Positions 25,501 to 36,640 of a stretch of 64,000 nucleotides of DNA are shown here, piece by piece; positions within the stretch are counted from its first letter, which is position 1; the number at the start of each line of letters is the position of its first letter. Source of the DNA: Coprinellus micaceus (Eukaryota; Basidiomycota; Agaricomycetes; Agaricales; Psathyrellaceae); NCBI GenBank assembly GCA_951394405.1, contig OX596336.1:4030001-4094000 (forward strand), written 5' to 3'. Under the pieces are notes generated by a model that ran no database searches, was not told the DNA's origin, and worked only from the letters and a program-made list of their open reading frames with translations. A program made the position numbers and the translations under genes.

Positions 25501-25779
25501 GTTCTGAGCGTGGCTTATTCCTTCGTCATGCCTCGTACTTCTTGGTCGTTTAGTGGTGAAACTGTTGTTCGACTAGGTGTCTGCGTCCTCGGCTATCTGC
25601 TGTTCTGTGTCTTTAATATCATGATTACCCGCTCGATCGCCCTGTATGAAGTAGCTGCTATCTTCGGGCGGTGCTAAACCCACCACGCTATGCATGTGTC
25701 TGCGAGGGTGACTTGAGGATGATAACCTGAGGAGGCCAGGACCCTAACCCCAGGCATCTGACAATGGCATGTTCACCAA

Positions 25780-26456
25780 TGGCCCCTGAAGCTGTAGCGG
25801 GTGCCATGGTGTGTGCTATTGCTCCACAGCCTGTCAGGGAGAGGATTGGGACGCTTTTCATTCTCGCGAATGTGAACCTCTCAAAGGGACGTGCATACGT
25901 GAGCAGCCCTTACCCCCCTCGTCACTTCCATAATAACCCAAAGATCACACATTCAGACCACAAATATTATTACAACGTTTGGCCGCGCTTTCCAATATGG
26001 CGCGACCATCTCCTTTTCGTGGAGACGCTCGCGAACACCAATATCCCTTCAATCTCGGAATACTGTGAAGCCGATGTCACCGAATTTCCCTCCCCTTCTC
26101 AAGATGACTTGGGACGGGTTACACCACAGGGAGGGCAAAGCTATCCCCCAGAAGCAGTTATCTCTGTTTTTGACTTGGTCGCCTTCAGTGATCCTTGGCC
26201 CATGGATCGCCACAAGGTTTCCCTCAACAGCCTTCGCAAGAACTGGGAGTACACAGTCGGGGACACTCACGAAGCACGAAGCCAGCAATGCATTCAGGAG
26301 GTGCAAGCCAACCCCGACGAGTAGGTCCTTGTTGAGGGCATCTTCCCGTTTTCCGACAGTACCGTAGTGCGCGTGTTCGCTAAGATGCGATATGACTCGG
26401 CGGCGCCGACCTCTGAGGGAGATAGAGTAGTAACCAGTGTCTTCAGGTTTGGGTGA
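25780..26456 (+). pseudogene. truncated third MYND-finger gene copy
   Basis: Only the finger and C-terminal domain of the MYND family remain. About 25790-25890 encodes SCSGCHGVCYCSTACQGEDW then FHSREC, matching the fingers of the two intact copies. An intron (about 25899-25957) precedes YYYNVWPRFPIWRDHLLFVE and DPWPMDRHKVSLN. Two lesions: an in-frame TGA directly before the finger, and a TAG at 26322-26324 where the intact copy has Tyr (PDKYVLVEG versus PDE-stop-VLVEG). After the TAG the same frame continues to a natural end (SVFRFG, TGA at 26454). The roughly 430-residue N-terminal region is absent upstream. Confidence 0.75.
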
Positions 26457-27034
26457 GTAAATCCACGGGTGTCGCAGCGTTCGCCGACTCTGAGGCCTAC
26501 CATGTTCTTCAGATCCAGGGGAAGAAAATATAGCCCAGTTCGGCGGTCTTGAGGGCACTTGCACCCCGCGTACTATCCCACCCGAGTGTCTCAAAGTAGT
26601 CTATAACGATCCACAAGCCGTTTAGCGCCCATCCATTGCCTGATTGGGAATGGCTTCCGAAAGCATCGTCGGGCGCAGCATTCATACTGGTCGGCAGTCG
26701 GCGTGGATAGACTTGCTAGCATGACCCCTGGTTATTGACCACGCATTATACTGGAGCGGTAATTGTACAGTACGTGGGGTACCAATACGCGTCCGCGCCC
26801 TCTAGTGTTTGTAAATTCATGATTTCTTGCTCAGCGTCCGTCACAGCCCGCGTGGACACAACGGTATCGGGCACTGCACGGGATAAATATTGGTAAGTCT
26901 AAGCGACGAAGCTTCCATCCATCGGTCATACATCCGGCCTGGATATCACCGGAGAGCCCATTCAAAATCGTATATAGACGCCGCTTCGAAAAGAGTGATC
27001 CCGACAGGCTTGAACTCATACTATCATCATCACC
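26457..27034. other. intergenic with promoter of the Ohr-like gene
   Basis: No coding feature seen. TATATA at 26971-26976 lies 64 bp upstream of the ATG at 27035, and ATCATCATCACC directly precedes the start. Confidence 0.45.
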
Positions 27035-27794
27035 ATGCTCACCACTGTTTCCCGACGCGTCGCTCTCGCTGCTACCGCCCGAAACCAGCTAGCATCCCGC
27101 GCATCTGGCGCTCGCTTTGTGTCCACTTTGAAGGAGTACAAGGTGCGCACAACCCAGGTCCTCGATACTACGACGGGTGCCGGGTTCAACTTCTATGACG
27201 ACATCACGGAATATGGCACTAATGGTACGACGACGCTGTAGTACACCGCCAAAGCGACGGCGACTGGTGCTGGGCGCAATGGCAAGGTTGAGAGCAATGA
27301 CTTGAAGCTCCAGCTTTCGATGCCGAAGGAGTTGGGAGGGAGCGGAAATGGACAGAACCCTGAACAACTGTTCGCGATGGGCTACGCTGGTACGTGGTAT
27401 ATTTCCCGGTCGGGGCGGGGTACACCCCGAAGGGCCCAAGAGTACCTGATACTGACGTGCCCATCTTGAACCTCTTCTCGAACCTCTGGACGAATAGGAT
27501 GCTTCCTTGGAGCTGTCCAGTTCCAAGCGCGCCAGTTGGGCAAGGAGGACCAGGGGAAGAAAGCTGTGGTCCATGCCCAGGTGCATATCGGCCCTCCCGA
27601 GGACAGGGATGGGTTGGGTCTTGCCGTCGACTTGACGGTGGAGGGTGTCGACGAGGAGTTGCTCCAGGCTGCGCACCAGGTGAGTTTGTGAGTATGAACC
27701 AAAGAGAAGGATGGTGACTGAACCGAAAACGTAGATGTGCCCCTATAGTCGCGCGGTGAGCGATAGCATCGTCGTTAACCTCAAGAGGGCGTAA
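27035..27794 (+). CDS. Ohr/OsmC-family organic hydroperoxide reductase, probably mitochondrial
   Basis: Thiol peroxidase that reduces organic hydroperoxides. Model join(27035..27142,27242..27389,27498..27679,27735..27794), 165 aa. Residues 1-34 look like a mitochondrial presequence (Arg/Ala/Ser-rich, no acids, ending ARFVST). The core starts YTAKATATGAGRNGKV, with NPEQLFAMGYAGCFLGA carrying the first catalytic Cys (C87) and MCPYSRAVS the second (C148), ending VNLKRA. The in-frame stop at 27239-27241 is not a lesion: it lies in the first intron (27143-27241, containing an actaat branch-like word). The introns are about 100 nt, longer than most here. Confidence 0.85.
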
Positions 27795-28922
27795 ATCGTA
27801 ATTCAAGTGTACTATTCTCCAACCAAGTCTATGAGAACAGTTAGCCGTGGAAGCTCGCTCGTTTCTTACCTCGGCCGATTCTAGGTGGAAGGCAGGCACG
27901 CAGCACTCATGGATTATGGTGCGTGTAAGGCTCATCGACCATTCCTGATCGAATGTCGGGTAGTGTCCTTCAGGTTGGATCGACCAAAAGGGGTGCCTTC
28001 AGATAACCGAACAGGCTGCCCTCGCAGTTTGAATCACTTTCGGTGCCTCTCGCCCATGGAACATATGCGCGTGCTCCGTTCATTTTTGGGTCGCCTTGTG
28101 CGTATCAGAAACTGGGATGGTGCATGCATTGCTAGCCGTGGTGATCGTCATTCTTCCACTGTTCGCCCAGTCCAACTGTGGCAGTCGCTTTCAAGCGACC
28201 TCACCGGTGGGATAGCACATCGGGAAGCCCCTTGGTAGGACGTTGTTTCCTTGTCCGGTTACCAGCACCCAGTTTCTACCTTGATGTTGTGCAGCGCCGG
28301 AGTCATATCCCACAGCCAACTCGTGGGCGCTTAAGCTGGTTCGATTGGTGACGTCGAGGAGATATCTGAGCAGGAAGGACCCAGGAAACTTCTCGAAAGG
28401 CCCTCCGCCAAACGCCAGCATCCCCCTTGGTCAATGCACACACACTCGGCCCAAATTATTTCGCGACAGGCGGCCCTGAGGAGCCCTGAGGGTGAGACCA
28501 GATAAAGCGCCCGTGCCCCCACGAGTTTGTTGTTGCCAAAACTACACGTCTTTTTGACCTACCAAACACTTTACTACTATGTCGTAGATATACATCAAAG
28601 CTGGCTCGGAGAACGAGGCCCACACAAGTATCGCCTGGTGGCGAGGATTGGGCAGAAACTTCATCGGCAGCAGGGTGAGTTTGCGTCATTTATGAATCGG
28701 CCTCCACTCAATTTTCTGCCCTGTCAGGCCATTATCATCGTGCTGTCTACACGGGTATACCGTATACCCGCCGTCACAGGAGGCTTAGCGCCGAGGGGGG
28801 CCGATGTTATAAAAGCCATCGTTACATTTTTTGATGAGGCCCAGTGTTCGTCACTGTTCTCCTCTGCTCCATACTGTCCCATAACCCCCCACGCTCTTTA
28901 CATCCAGTCACTCATTTATAAC
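27795..28922. other. intergenic, Ohr gene to secreted protein 2
   Basis: No gene recognised. TATAAAA at 28808-28814 lies 115 bp upstream of the next ATG. ORFs at 27885-28238 and on the minus strand have no motif. Confidence 0.45.
28808..28814 (+). promoter_or_regulatory. TATA box of secreted protein 2
   Basis: TATAAAA, 115 bp upstream of the ATG at 28923. No comparable box precedes the paralogue at 14731, so the two may be expressed differently. Confidence 0.4.
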
Positions 28923-30236
28923 ATGCTTCTCCGTTCGTTACTCTCCATGGCCTTACTGCTATCATGCAGCCTTCCATCTCTTGCAGCCCCCCATCCAAGC
29001 CACATTGACTCCCGGGAACCCACCGCAGTCTCCCTCAACCCACCGGCTTCTGTCGTCGAGAATCACCACGCGACGTCTGTATCCAAGCGCGACGGCGACG
29101 AGGAGCATTGGCTGTCGAATGCCGAACGACTTGCGAGGGATCTCCCGCTTAACCCTCCGAGGAGGCGCCCATCGAGGAGCCACAGTACGTTCTTGCAGCC
29201 CTCCCCTGAAATCTTGATTCGTTAATCTGAGCGAATCTCTAGAGGCTGCACGGTCGGCACCATCCGCTGGCCCTGAGGCTTCCATCACATCGAGGCTCAG
29301 GCTCGAGAAAGCTGACGGTACCCTCCTTGGGTATATCAAATCCACCTACGTCAACATCTTCGGGGAATATGGAATCACGTCAAACCCCTCTGAAGCCCTT
29401 TCGGTGTCCGTCAAGTACGACTCGCTGTTGACAGTTGCGCCAGCTGAGGTTAAGATTGTCGTCAGTCGCCTTTACGAACTCTTGTTCTCCATCACTGACG
29501 GCTCCCTTTACGACCAGAATGGGGGCGATTCCGCTCGACCGCTTTTGGGATTCATCCAGGGCTTTGCCAACGCCGATCCTGAACAGGACATCGGGCCTGG
29601 TCTCTTCAAGTGAGTGGGCCAGCCTATCTTTTCTGGAATGTACACGAATTGCCTTTCCCACCCTCAGCTACCTATACTTTGGTGGAATTGCGGAACCCGG
29701 AAGTGCGTGGGCTCCTTCCATTTTCTTTCAAGCGAAACTACTAACCCTCTGTAGCTCCACGCGGATCCCCCGGGTCCGAGAGCATTTCGAACTCGTTTAC
29801 AGAAGAGACCGGGATCATGCGCCACTCCCAGAGTAACATAGTACGCACACCCACTTCCCTTTATCTGGCGTCCGAAACTTAGTTCCTTGGCTTCAGTGGA
29901 CGATTGACCGCACCGAAAACCGCCTTATCCCTGCCTGGATCAATTCCAGCCTCAGTACGTCGTACATAGCTGCGCCTACTCTCCCTTGGTATCACATGTT
30001 ATCTAACCGCCGAATCCATCCGTTAATGTAGACTCCATCTCTCCTGAGATATATTACAACCCGAGCGATCCCTTCCTCCTTGGTCTTGGGGATCTGGAAG
30101 CCATGAAGGCCACCATGGGGGGTACTTACGAGGGGCCTATCGTGAGTAAACCCGTCATCTTCCACCATTGACATAGCACCTACTGAACCTACGATAACTG
30201 TAGCGCATTATTCTGGAAGTCGAAGGCAGTCAGTGA
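28923..30236 (+). CDS. secreted 'NAERLAR' family protein, copy 2
   Basis: Function unknown. Model join(28923..29184,29243..29460,29518..29609,29668..29702,29755..29840,29897..29954,30032..30141,30204..30236), 297 aa; all phases agree. Signal peptide at residues 1-20 (MLLRSLLSMALLLSCSLPSL). The motif WLSNAERLARDLPLNPPRRR follows, then a beta-rich part (LGYIKSTYVNIFGEYG, KYDSLLTVAPAEVKIV, YFGGIAEPG, TPRGSPGSE, LIPAWINSSL), ending RIILEVEGSQ. Exons 2, 3, 4 and 6 match copy 1 in length exactly. Dibasic sites near the NAERLAR motif could be processing sites; that is inference. Confidence 0.75.
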
Positions 30237-30735
30237 AGGAACGAACCTTGTGCTAGGATTGCTCACGTTGCAGTGGTGACCCCCATCATGATCCTTTCAA
30301 TTGGACACTCCGCCCGTACCTTAAACTCGTATACTGCCGCTACGTTCTACCTAATCTCATTGCCCGATCCCATTCCTTCGCTCCCCAGTGCTTTAAGACT
30401 TGCTATCCCGGCCGGCGCTTAATCCGAGCAATGACATCAGAAACGTGGGATCCTGATGTGTCTCAGTTGGACAAAATTCATCACCGTTGATCGGGTCGCC
30501 GCCTTCATCTGTGAGCATACCGCTGGTTTCTATCCGTCTCGCTGGTCAATGGCGATGTCTTACTGGACTTCACCCTTGCCTTCAGGCAGTCATCCGGAGA
30601 TAACAGCCCCCGCACGAAGAAGCGATGCCACGTACTACCGATAGGTATAGGGAACTCAGGCTAGCCAAGGCAAGTCAACCGCGGATATAAACCTCACCAT
30701 ATGTTGGAAACTGACTGTGCATGTGCGGGAGATAG
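30237..30735. other. short intergenic stretch before MYND copy 2
   Basis: May hold a missing 5' exon of the MYND gene. An ATG at about 30627 is followed by possible donor sites, but none joins in frame to the exon at 30736, so I leave it unassigned. Confidence 0.4.
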
Positions 30736-32800
30736 CTCCTGCGAAAGTCAGAACTGGTGCCCTCACCGGAAGTCTACCAGGAGGTCGTCGACTATCTCAA
30801 TGATGAACAATACTTCGGACATACCAAGAGGATACTAGAGCATCTCGATGGGTCCCTAGTTCCCCAGGCTACACTCGACACCGCCGACCGGGACGCTTTC
30901 AAAAGGATAGAACTCGCTCGCCAATCCGTCTATTCATGTGTCCCCTTTTTTCGGGCGCTTCGATGGGCACCTCACCAGTCGATCGAGATACAGGCCTACA
31001 TCGAACGATGCATCGAAATGCTGCTCGGAAGCTGGGGAGGCGTAATCGCTTGGATGGCGTACCTCGTCGCGCACTCCCCAAGGACACAGGCGACGGACAC
31101 AAAGAAGGTCCTTCAGGACTGCACGGATGCACTCGTCGCGATGCTCGCCAACACTGAGGAAAGTACAGCGAAGCAGGCGATAGTCTCGATGCCAGGGACG
31201 GCAGACCTGATATACGTCCTTGTCTGCCAGATAGACCGCAGCTCTGGGAAGTATCAGATCTTGCGAATTTACGACCACCCCCAGGCACATTGCGCACTTA
31301 CCGAACTTCTCAAGCACAGTCTCGAGTCTACCGCAGGTTGGGACACCATGGAGACCAGGCTAAGGTCCGTTAGCCGCGGTACTACGAAGAAAATTGCCGA
31401 GGCTCTCGGTGGTCGTGCTTTGCAGATGGCGGAGGAGGTTACCGCCCGAACGATGCTTGGTTATGTTCTGTCTTTTCGCTTCCTCACGGAGGCCATCAAC
31501 CGCTTGTCGTCACATCAAGACCTTTGGGATGTCTTCTACGAAAGGCTGGTGTTTTCCCGATGCGCCTCCGCCTTCTGCTCGATCACCGAAAAGGCTCACT
31601 CAGCCCCAGCCCTGGACCAGATATGCTGGGGGGAGATCGAGACGAGTATTTATCATTTGACCCATGCCTGTGTGCTATTTGCCCCGCATCCAACGAAGGC
31701 ACTTCCGTCGCTTGTGGAGGAGGGCTTCTTTCATGCGGCCCTAGCGTGCCTGCCCCACGTCGACCCACACACCTCAACTCTGAAGGGTAAATCAACCGGC
31801 GCGGTTGCATCACTCGAGGTCATAATACCATATTTCTACGTCAACAAAGTCTACTGGGCTGCCGCGAACAGGGGAGATTTACTCGACTTTGGTGGCTTGG
31901 ACTCTTTCTATAAGCCTCCATCCAACATCAATGGGGCGAAAGCTATGCGGATCTGGAGGCTGTTCGCGGTGGAACTCGAGCGAGCACGACTCGCCCATCA
32001 GGGAAGAGTTGGGATACCCATCAATATGTGTAGCAACATCAAGGTAAGCACCACAACCATCGGTTTCTCAATTAAACTAATTTTTATCCTCTTTCGATCT
32101 TGTATGCTACGCGACTTGGGACATTGGATCACCCGTAGCATGAAGAAAGGCACTCACATTTCGAAGACCTTCCGATCAAAACTTGCAACGGTTGCCAGTG
32201 GGTAACGTACTGCTCCAAGGAGTGCCAGGGGGAAGACTGGACTAATTTCCACTCACGAGAGTGCCATATTACAGCTGACCGCGCACGGAGTGAGCCCCGA
32301 TCCTTGCCATCCTTCCCACCATATTCCTAACCAACCCGCCCTTAGAATTTCACTTGACCAGTAGCAAACACCTTCTCGACCTCCGGAGATCCCAGATTCT
32401 TTACCTAGAGTCCCACGTCAACCAATACGGCCTCACCCAGATACTCGATAGATCGAAGGCGCCCCCAACTCGCGCTCAGGGTGACCCTACCCCAATCTTA
32501 ATCCAGAATTTCTCGATTTTGAACCTCCAGGAAAGCCCCCAAGGCCCTGGGGTTGTTCCACAGTACACGGAAGCGTGGGACAGCGGATTCGAGATGGCTG
32601 GACGCGTGGCGCAGTTTGTGCAGGACGCTCAAGCAAATCCAGATAAGATCTCGCTGATGGAGGGCAACTTCCAGCTTACGGATGAGGTGGCGGTCAGGAC
32701 GTTGGTGAAGCTGGAGTACGATCCGGGAAAGGAGAACGGACATCCTGAAACGAGGAAGACGAGGTATAGGGTTGTGGGGAGTTTGTTCCGGCCAATGTGA
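30736..32800 (+). CDS. MYND-type zinc-finger protein, copy 2 (start unresolved)
   Basis: Function unknown. Model join(30736..32043,32139..32289,32346..32800), 637 codons. The first exon follows a TAG acceptor at 30733-30735 and has no ATG near its start, so the initiating exon must lie upstream or the gene is 5'-truncated. The helical N-terminal region starts PEVYQEVVDYLNDEQYF, parallel to FLSDEQYF in copy 1. MYND finger: NMCSNIKH, then TCNGCQWVTYCSKECQGEDW, FHSRECH; the first zinc pair is again C-x4-H. The C-terminal domain keeps NPDKISLMEGNFQL but has lost the DPWPMD motif, so it is diverging. It converges on the glycosyltransferase copy 2 gene, whose stop is about 215 bp downstream. Confidence 0.65.
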
Positions 32801-33015
32801 GTCTCTTTTACCCTGCTCTGTACCCCTACGTTGTGGGACGGGGCGATCCCTGACGGGAGCTGATGCTGTTGGATTTCGTCAGGCCAAGCGTTGTGTCTCT
32901 CGAAGAATACATGGCGGGGAATCTGCGACCAAACCCAGAAGATATCGTATGGATGACGCCATGAGCCCTGGAAGATGGAACGACGGAGCGACACTGCGCG
33001 GCCATACCCAGCGTC

Positions 33016-34734
33016 CTAAAGCTCAAATATATACCCCTTCCCCTCTTGCTTCCGTTCCTCGAGCAGCTTTCGAGCGTCCTCCCTCCAATCATGCTCCATG
33101 AGATACTCGACCCGCTCTCGAACTGACATCTCCGTCATAGATTCGGGTATGAAGGAGGGTATCTCGTTCGTCGTGGCAGCTTTGAGAGCGGCCACGAACC
33201 CAGTGTAGTTGTGCTTGTGGACATGGTAGACATATCTAGCACCGAGGACGTCAGAACGGATCGGCAGATGGTACCGATAGGTGGGAAGGCAGGGCTTACG
33301 GAGGATCAAACTGGTCTAGAGATGGGTGCTGGGTCCGCCATTTATCCCTGTCCCATGGGTCATCGAGGTCAAACTCTGTGATCTAGGTGTACATGAGTAT
33401 TTTTTCTGTGGGCAATATGTTGTCCTTACTGGATTGATGAAAGGTACTCCAGCACACAGAGCGTGGTACGGCGAGGGACTCCACCAGGGATTTCCCATCC
33501 CCACCATCGCTTTACTCATCCCCACCTCCTCAGCCCACCTCTGCGGACCAAACAGTGTTAACGCATGGCCGGCGTTGAAATCAACACCACTTATTAAATT
33601 AATTATACCCTTATCACGATCCTCGATGTCCACCAGCGGGCCCATCTCCTCGGCGTTCCAGCCGTACTTTTGATCTACGAGCCAAGCGCCGACGAAGGAC
33701 ATGCCAAGCTCTGAAGAGGCGAGGGGAAAATAGGAGCGGTTCCATGCGAAGCGGTGGTCGTTGGCGTAGGTGAGCTGCTTCATCAAAATGAATGCCCGGT
33801 CCTTGCGCTGGGAAAAGGGAACGGGTGGTCTACGTTTGCAGTCGTCTTCCACAGAGTACCTTCAGAAGTGTCAGTATCGAATATTTGTTTGTTTTGGGTA
33901 TACCATAATGCCAAACTCACCCGATATACTGAATCGCGCTTCTGTTCCCCTGCTCGGGATTGGCGCTTAGGATCCATTTACCTTTCATCAAACTGCCGTG
34001 GATGTACCCTGTTGTCGTCGCGGGGAAGTACTCAAAATCGAATATCTTCCACGCTGGTATGCCAGTGGGATTGCTCTCTGACTTGACGCATTTGGGGTCG
34101 GAGTGGCATTCGCCAGCGCTATTGCGGAGGACCACTGATATCAGGGAGGGAAAGAGACGGTAGATGGAGAGCGCTTCTTCGAATGAATCGGCGAAAATCG
34201 TCGTGTACCCCATAGCCTTGAGGTGTTTATACATCGATACGGCCCTATCGACGATTTCTATTAGTGTTTGTTCCTATCTCCTCTGAAGCGCCCGTCGCAT
34301 ACCAGGGAAAAAACGCACCAAATACCTTCACCGCCCGTGTAGCCCCGCACAATTGCTTCCTCAAACCAATGAGAGGCCAAAAGCGCGACCTTGCGCTGGT
34401 TCGCTCCACAGTTACCCAAACCCAGACAGACATAGAGCTGCCTGATGCTCAGGGCGTTCCAGTCATGATAGTCCTTCCTCTCCCCGTCCGGCGCTGGAAA
34501 AACGTTTGGTAACGAAATAGGTGGGAAGTCGCCGTACTCCTTCGCCGTGCGCGCAGGATTTCGTTCGGACGTTGAAGGGGTTGGAATGGGGGTTGGACCT
34601 GGCCCGTTGAGGGTATTGGCAAGACTGACCGGGTTGGGCGCTAAAGTGTAGGTCGCGCGTAGAAAATACAAAACTAAAGCGATTGCGCATCCTTGTGCGA
34701 TCATTCTGGTGTGAACTCGGCGTAGCAGATCCAT
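33016..34734 (-). CDS. GT18-like glycosyltransferase (copy 2, inverted)
   Basis: Same family and predicted Golgi topology as copy 1 at 12.4-14.1 kb. Model complement(join(33016..33235,33300..33382,33430..33859,33921..34244,34319..34734)), 490 aa. TM at about residues 12-30 (AQGCAIALVLYFLRATYT), then a Pro/Thr-rich stem. The catalytic landmarks are retained: HWFEEAIVRGY, WKIFDFEYFP, GMGNPWWSPSPYHALCAG, QHPSLDQFDPPYVYHV. Exons 2, 4 and 5 have the same lengths as copy 1 (324, 83, 220 nt). Exon 1 is 3 nt shorter and exon 3 is 3 nt longer, so the totals are equal. No lesion seen, so both copies are probably functional. Confidence 0.75.
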
Positions 34735-35349
34735 CCTCGAGGTCGAGAGTGTTGAAGTGGAGCGACACTGGATGACGTTCTAATCAAGCAATGCTTTGTG
34801 CTCACCCGCCGCTAGCGATACAGAATATTGCAGGAGGTGATTCTTATCTTGCCTACCAATGGGAGTAATTAGAACCTCGGTTCTCTCGATTCGTGACGCT
34901 TCGCCGTGTTCTCCGAATCAAAGCACTCCGGGAGGTTCGATGCACACGTCAGACAGAACGAACATTTGCCCTCATTCGCTTGCCTAAGTTTAGGCTCGTC
35001 CTTCGGGTGGTGCAGCTCATAGAGAGTGGGGAGATGCGGCTCGTCCTCAAGCTACGATATGATGGGAACCCGGGGTTGAAGGTATAGTTAGCGCCCAAAC
35101 CGCCAATAGCTGCCAGCGTGACTGTAGTTGCGCCTGTCCGTCCCTGGAAAAGCGGAGGTCGAAGTACGAGACCGAAGTGAACCTGGTGGCGAGGTATTGA
35201 GGAGCGTCTCGCGCCCAGGTAGGAGTGAGTGAAGAACGGGAGTGAAATGGAGGTACAGGGGCAATAGGCTGACCCCAACCCTAACCGCCGCGAGATTCAC
35301 CAGACAGCTTCGGTCACCAGCCTCTCGCTGAAACCGAGTGCATCGGCCC
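34735..35349. other. intergenic, glycosyltransferase 2 to F-box remnant
   Basis: No supported gene. The right end may contain further decayed LRR sequence of the F-box remnant but I cannot align it confidently. Confidence 0.4.
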
Positions 35350-35992
35350 AGAAATCTCGTTTCTCAAATCGCAACATTTGACGGGCCTCATTGTTGAATG
35401 GACATCCCAGCCTGTGTGGTAGCTCCCCCAACCCGCCGAACAAAATCCCGACATCAAAACACTCACCCTTGACCTACTTCACATGGGCACGAATTGGAAA
35501 GAATCGCCTTCCGACTTGCTTCCGACGGTAAGGTTTATCGTGCGCCAACCTGCATCACCTCCAATTCCACTCGCTTCCGATTTCAGGACAGGGCATACAA
35601 TGGATACTCCAGCCACTTCATGGTTTGCGGTGGTCTGCGACTCTGCGGCATCTGACGCTGGACGGCGTCGCCATTACAAGGGTCCTTTGCAATACTATAC
35701 TTACCAGCTTCCCCAGGAAATATTCCACCTCGAAGCGCAGGACCCGGAGCTGCTCAATCTATCCGACGAGGATGAATTTGGATGGTATTTTCTATTTTGC
35801 TCCGAACACCCAGAGCAGGTCGGCTACGTGGTGGAAAGGGGGAGTAAGCTTGTGGTGACCATGGGGCACAAACCCAAGTTTCCAGAGCACCCCAACGGCA
35901 TCGTTCGGTTCAACGAGCTCCGGCGACAAGGGGTGGAGATTACGATCGCTGCTGTATGCGTAGCTCCTACCATTGAATCAGACGAGTTTTGA
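35350..35992 (+). pseudogene. F-box/LRR gene remnant A
   Basis: Decayed C-terminal LRR part of an F-box family gene. HLTGLIVEWTSQPVW, an in-frame TAG (35420-35422), then NPDIKTLTLDLLHMGTNW parallels LTELELSMSAW and LQTLTIDLCHNDADW of the intact gene at 5.6 kb. A frame change separates SATLRHLTLDGVAITR (frame of 35625) from PEHPNGIVRFNELRRQGVEI near the end. A related remnant lies at 55.89-56.24 kb and the similarity continues into the downstream non-coding DNA. Confidence 0.65.
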
Positions 35993-36640
35993 GGCCCGAG
36001 GGCTGTCCGTCGGCTCCAAAAATACACCAGTGAATAGATACGAGCGCTTTGCAGTACAGATGAGGTGGGACAACATAGACAGGACGGAAGGATACATATG
36101 AGTTGGGACAACATAGACGGAATGGAAGAATACACGAAAACACGGTCGCACAAACATCCGAATCCCGGAGCGTGCATCGAGAATACAATAATAGGCGGTC
36201 AATGTGAATTCTGGATCCATCCATTGCAGTAAAGCCCCCATAACGCAAGTATGAACGTACCGTTCACGGAGCATAGTGCCTGACATGGGCCTTGAAGGTC
36301 CTGTGTTTTTCCTTGAACTACTCTTCCAGGACGTGGACTACGGGAAGTGGTGAGAGGGGGAAGGAAAGGTGGATCAAGGGGTTCGGTGAACATACATCTG
36401 GATGGCCCAGGTTGTTGGTCGTGCGATATTGCACGCTGAAAGTCGTAGGAAAGGGCGTCGCGAGATGCATGGCATTGAGCACATTACACTGAGTATCACT
36501 TGAAGAGTTGAGGCTTACTTGCTGAGTAACATGAGATGTCCTGTGTTGAGCTACACTGACCAATGCAAGTGACGGAACCTGGACTTACTCTCTGAAGAAT
36601 GAACGGGGCGTCTGGCGTTGAGCTACGCTCGCCGGTCTGA
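35560..36640. repeat. segmental duplication, copy A
   Basis: Matches 55.89-56.66 kb in the same orientation, about 20.3 kb apart. The block at 36019-36095 is nearly identical to 56281-56357 (only a few mismatches). It spans the F-box remnant and the terminal exon of the single-codon-exon gene, and leads into the 67-bp array. Confidence 0.75.

Noticed and set aside
27143..27241. Premature stop in the Ohr gene
   Set aside because: The TAG at 27239-27241 is the acceptor end of a 99-nt phase-0 intron; the spliced product is a complete Ohr/OsmC protein.
27219..27935. 238-codon minus-strand ORF
   Set aside because: Antisense over the Ohr gene exons; Pro/Ser/His-rich shadow translation.
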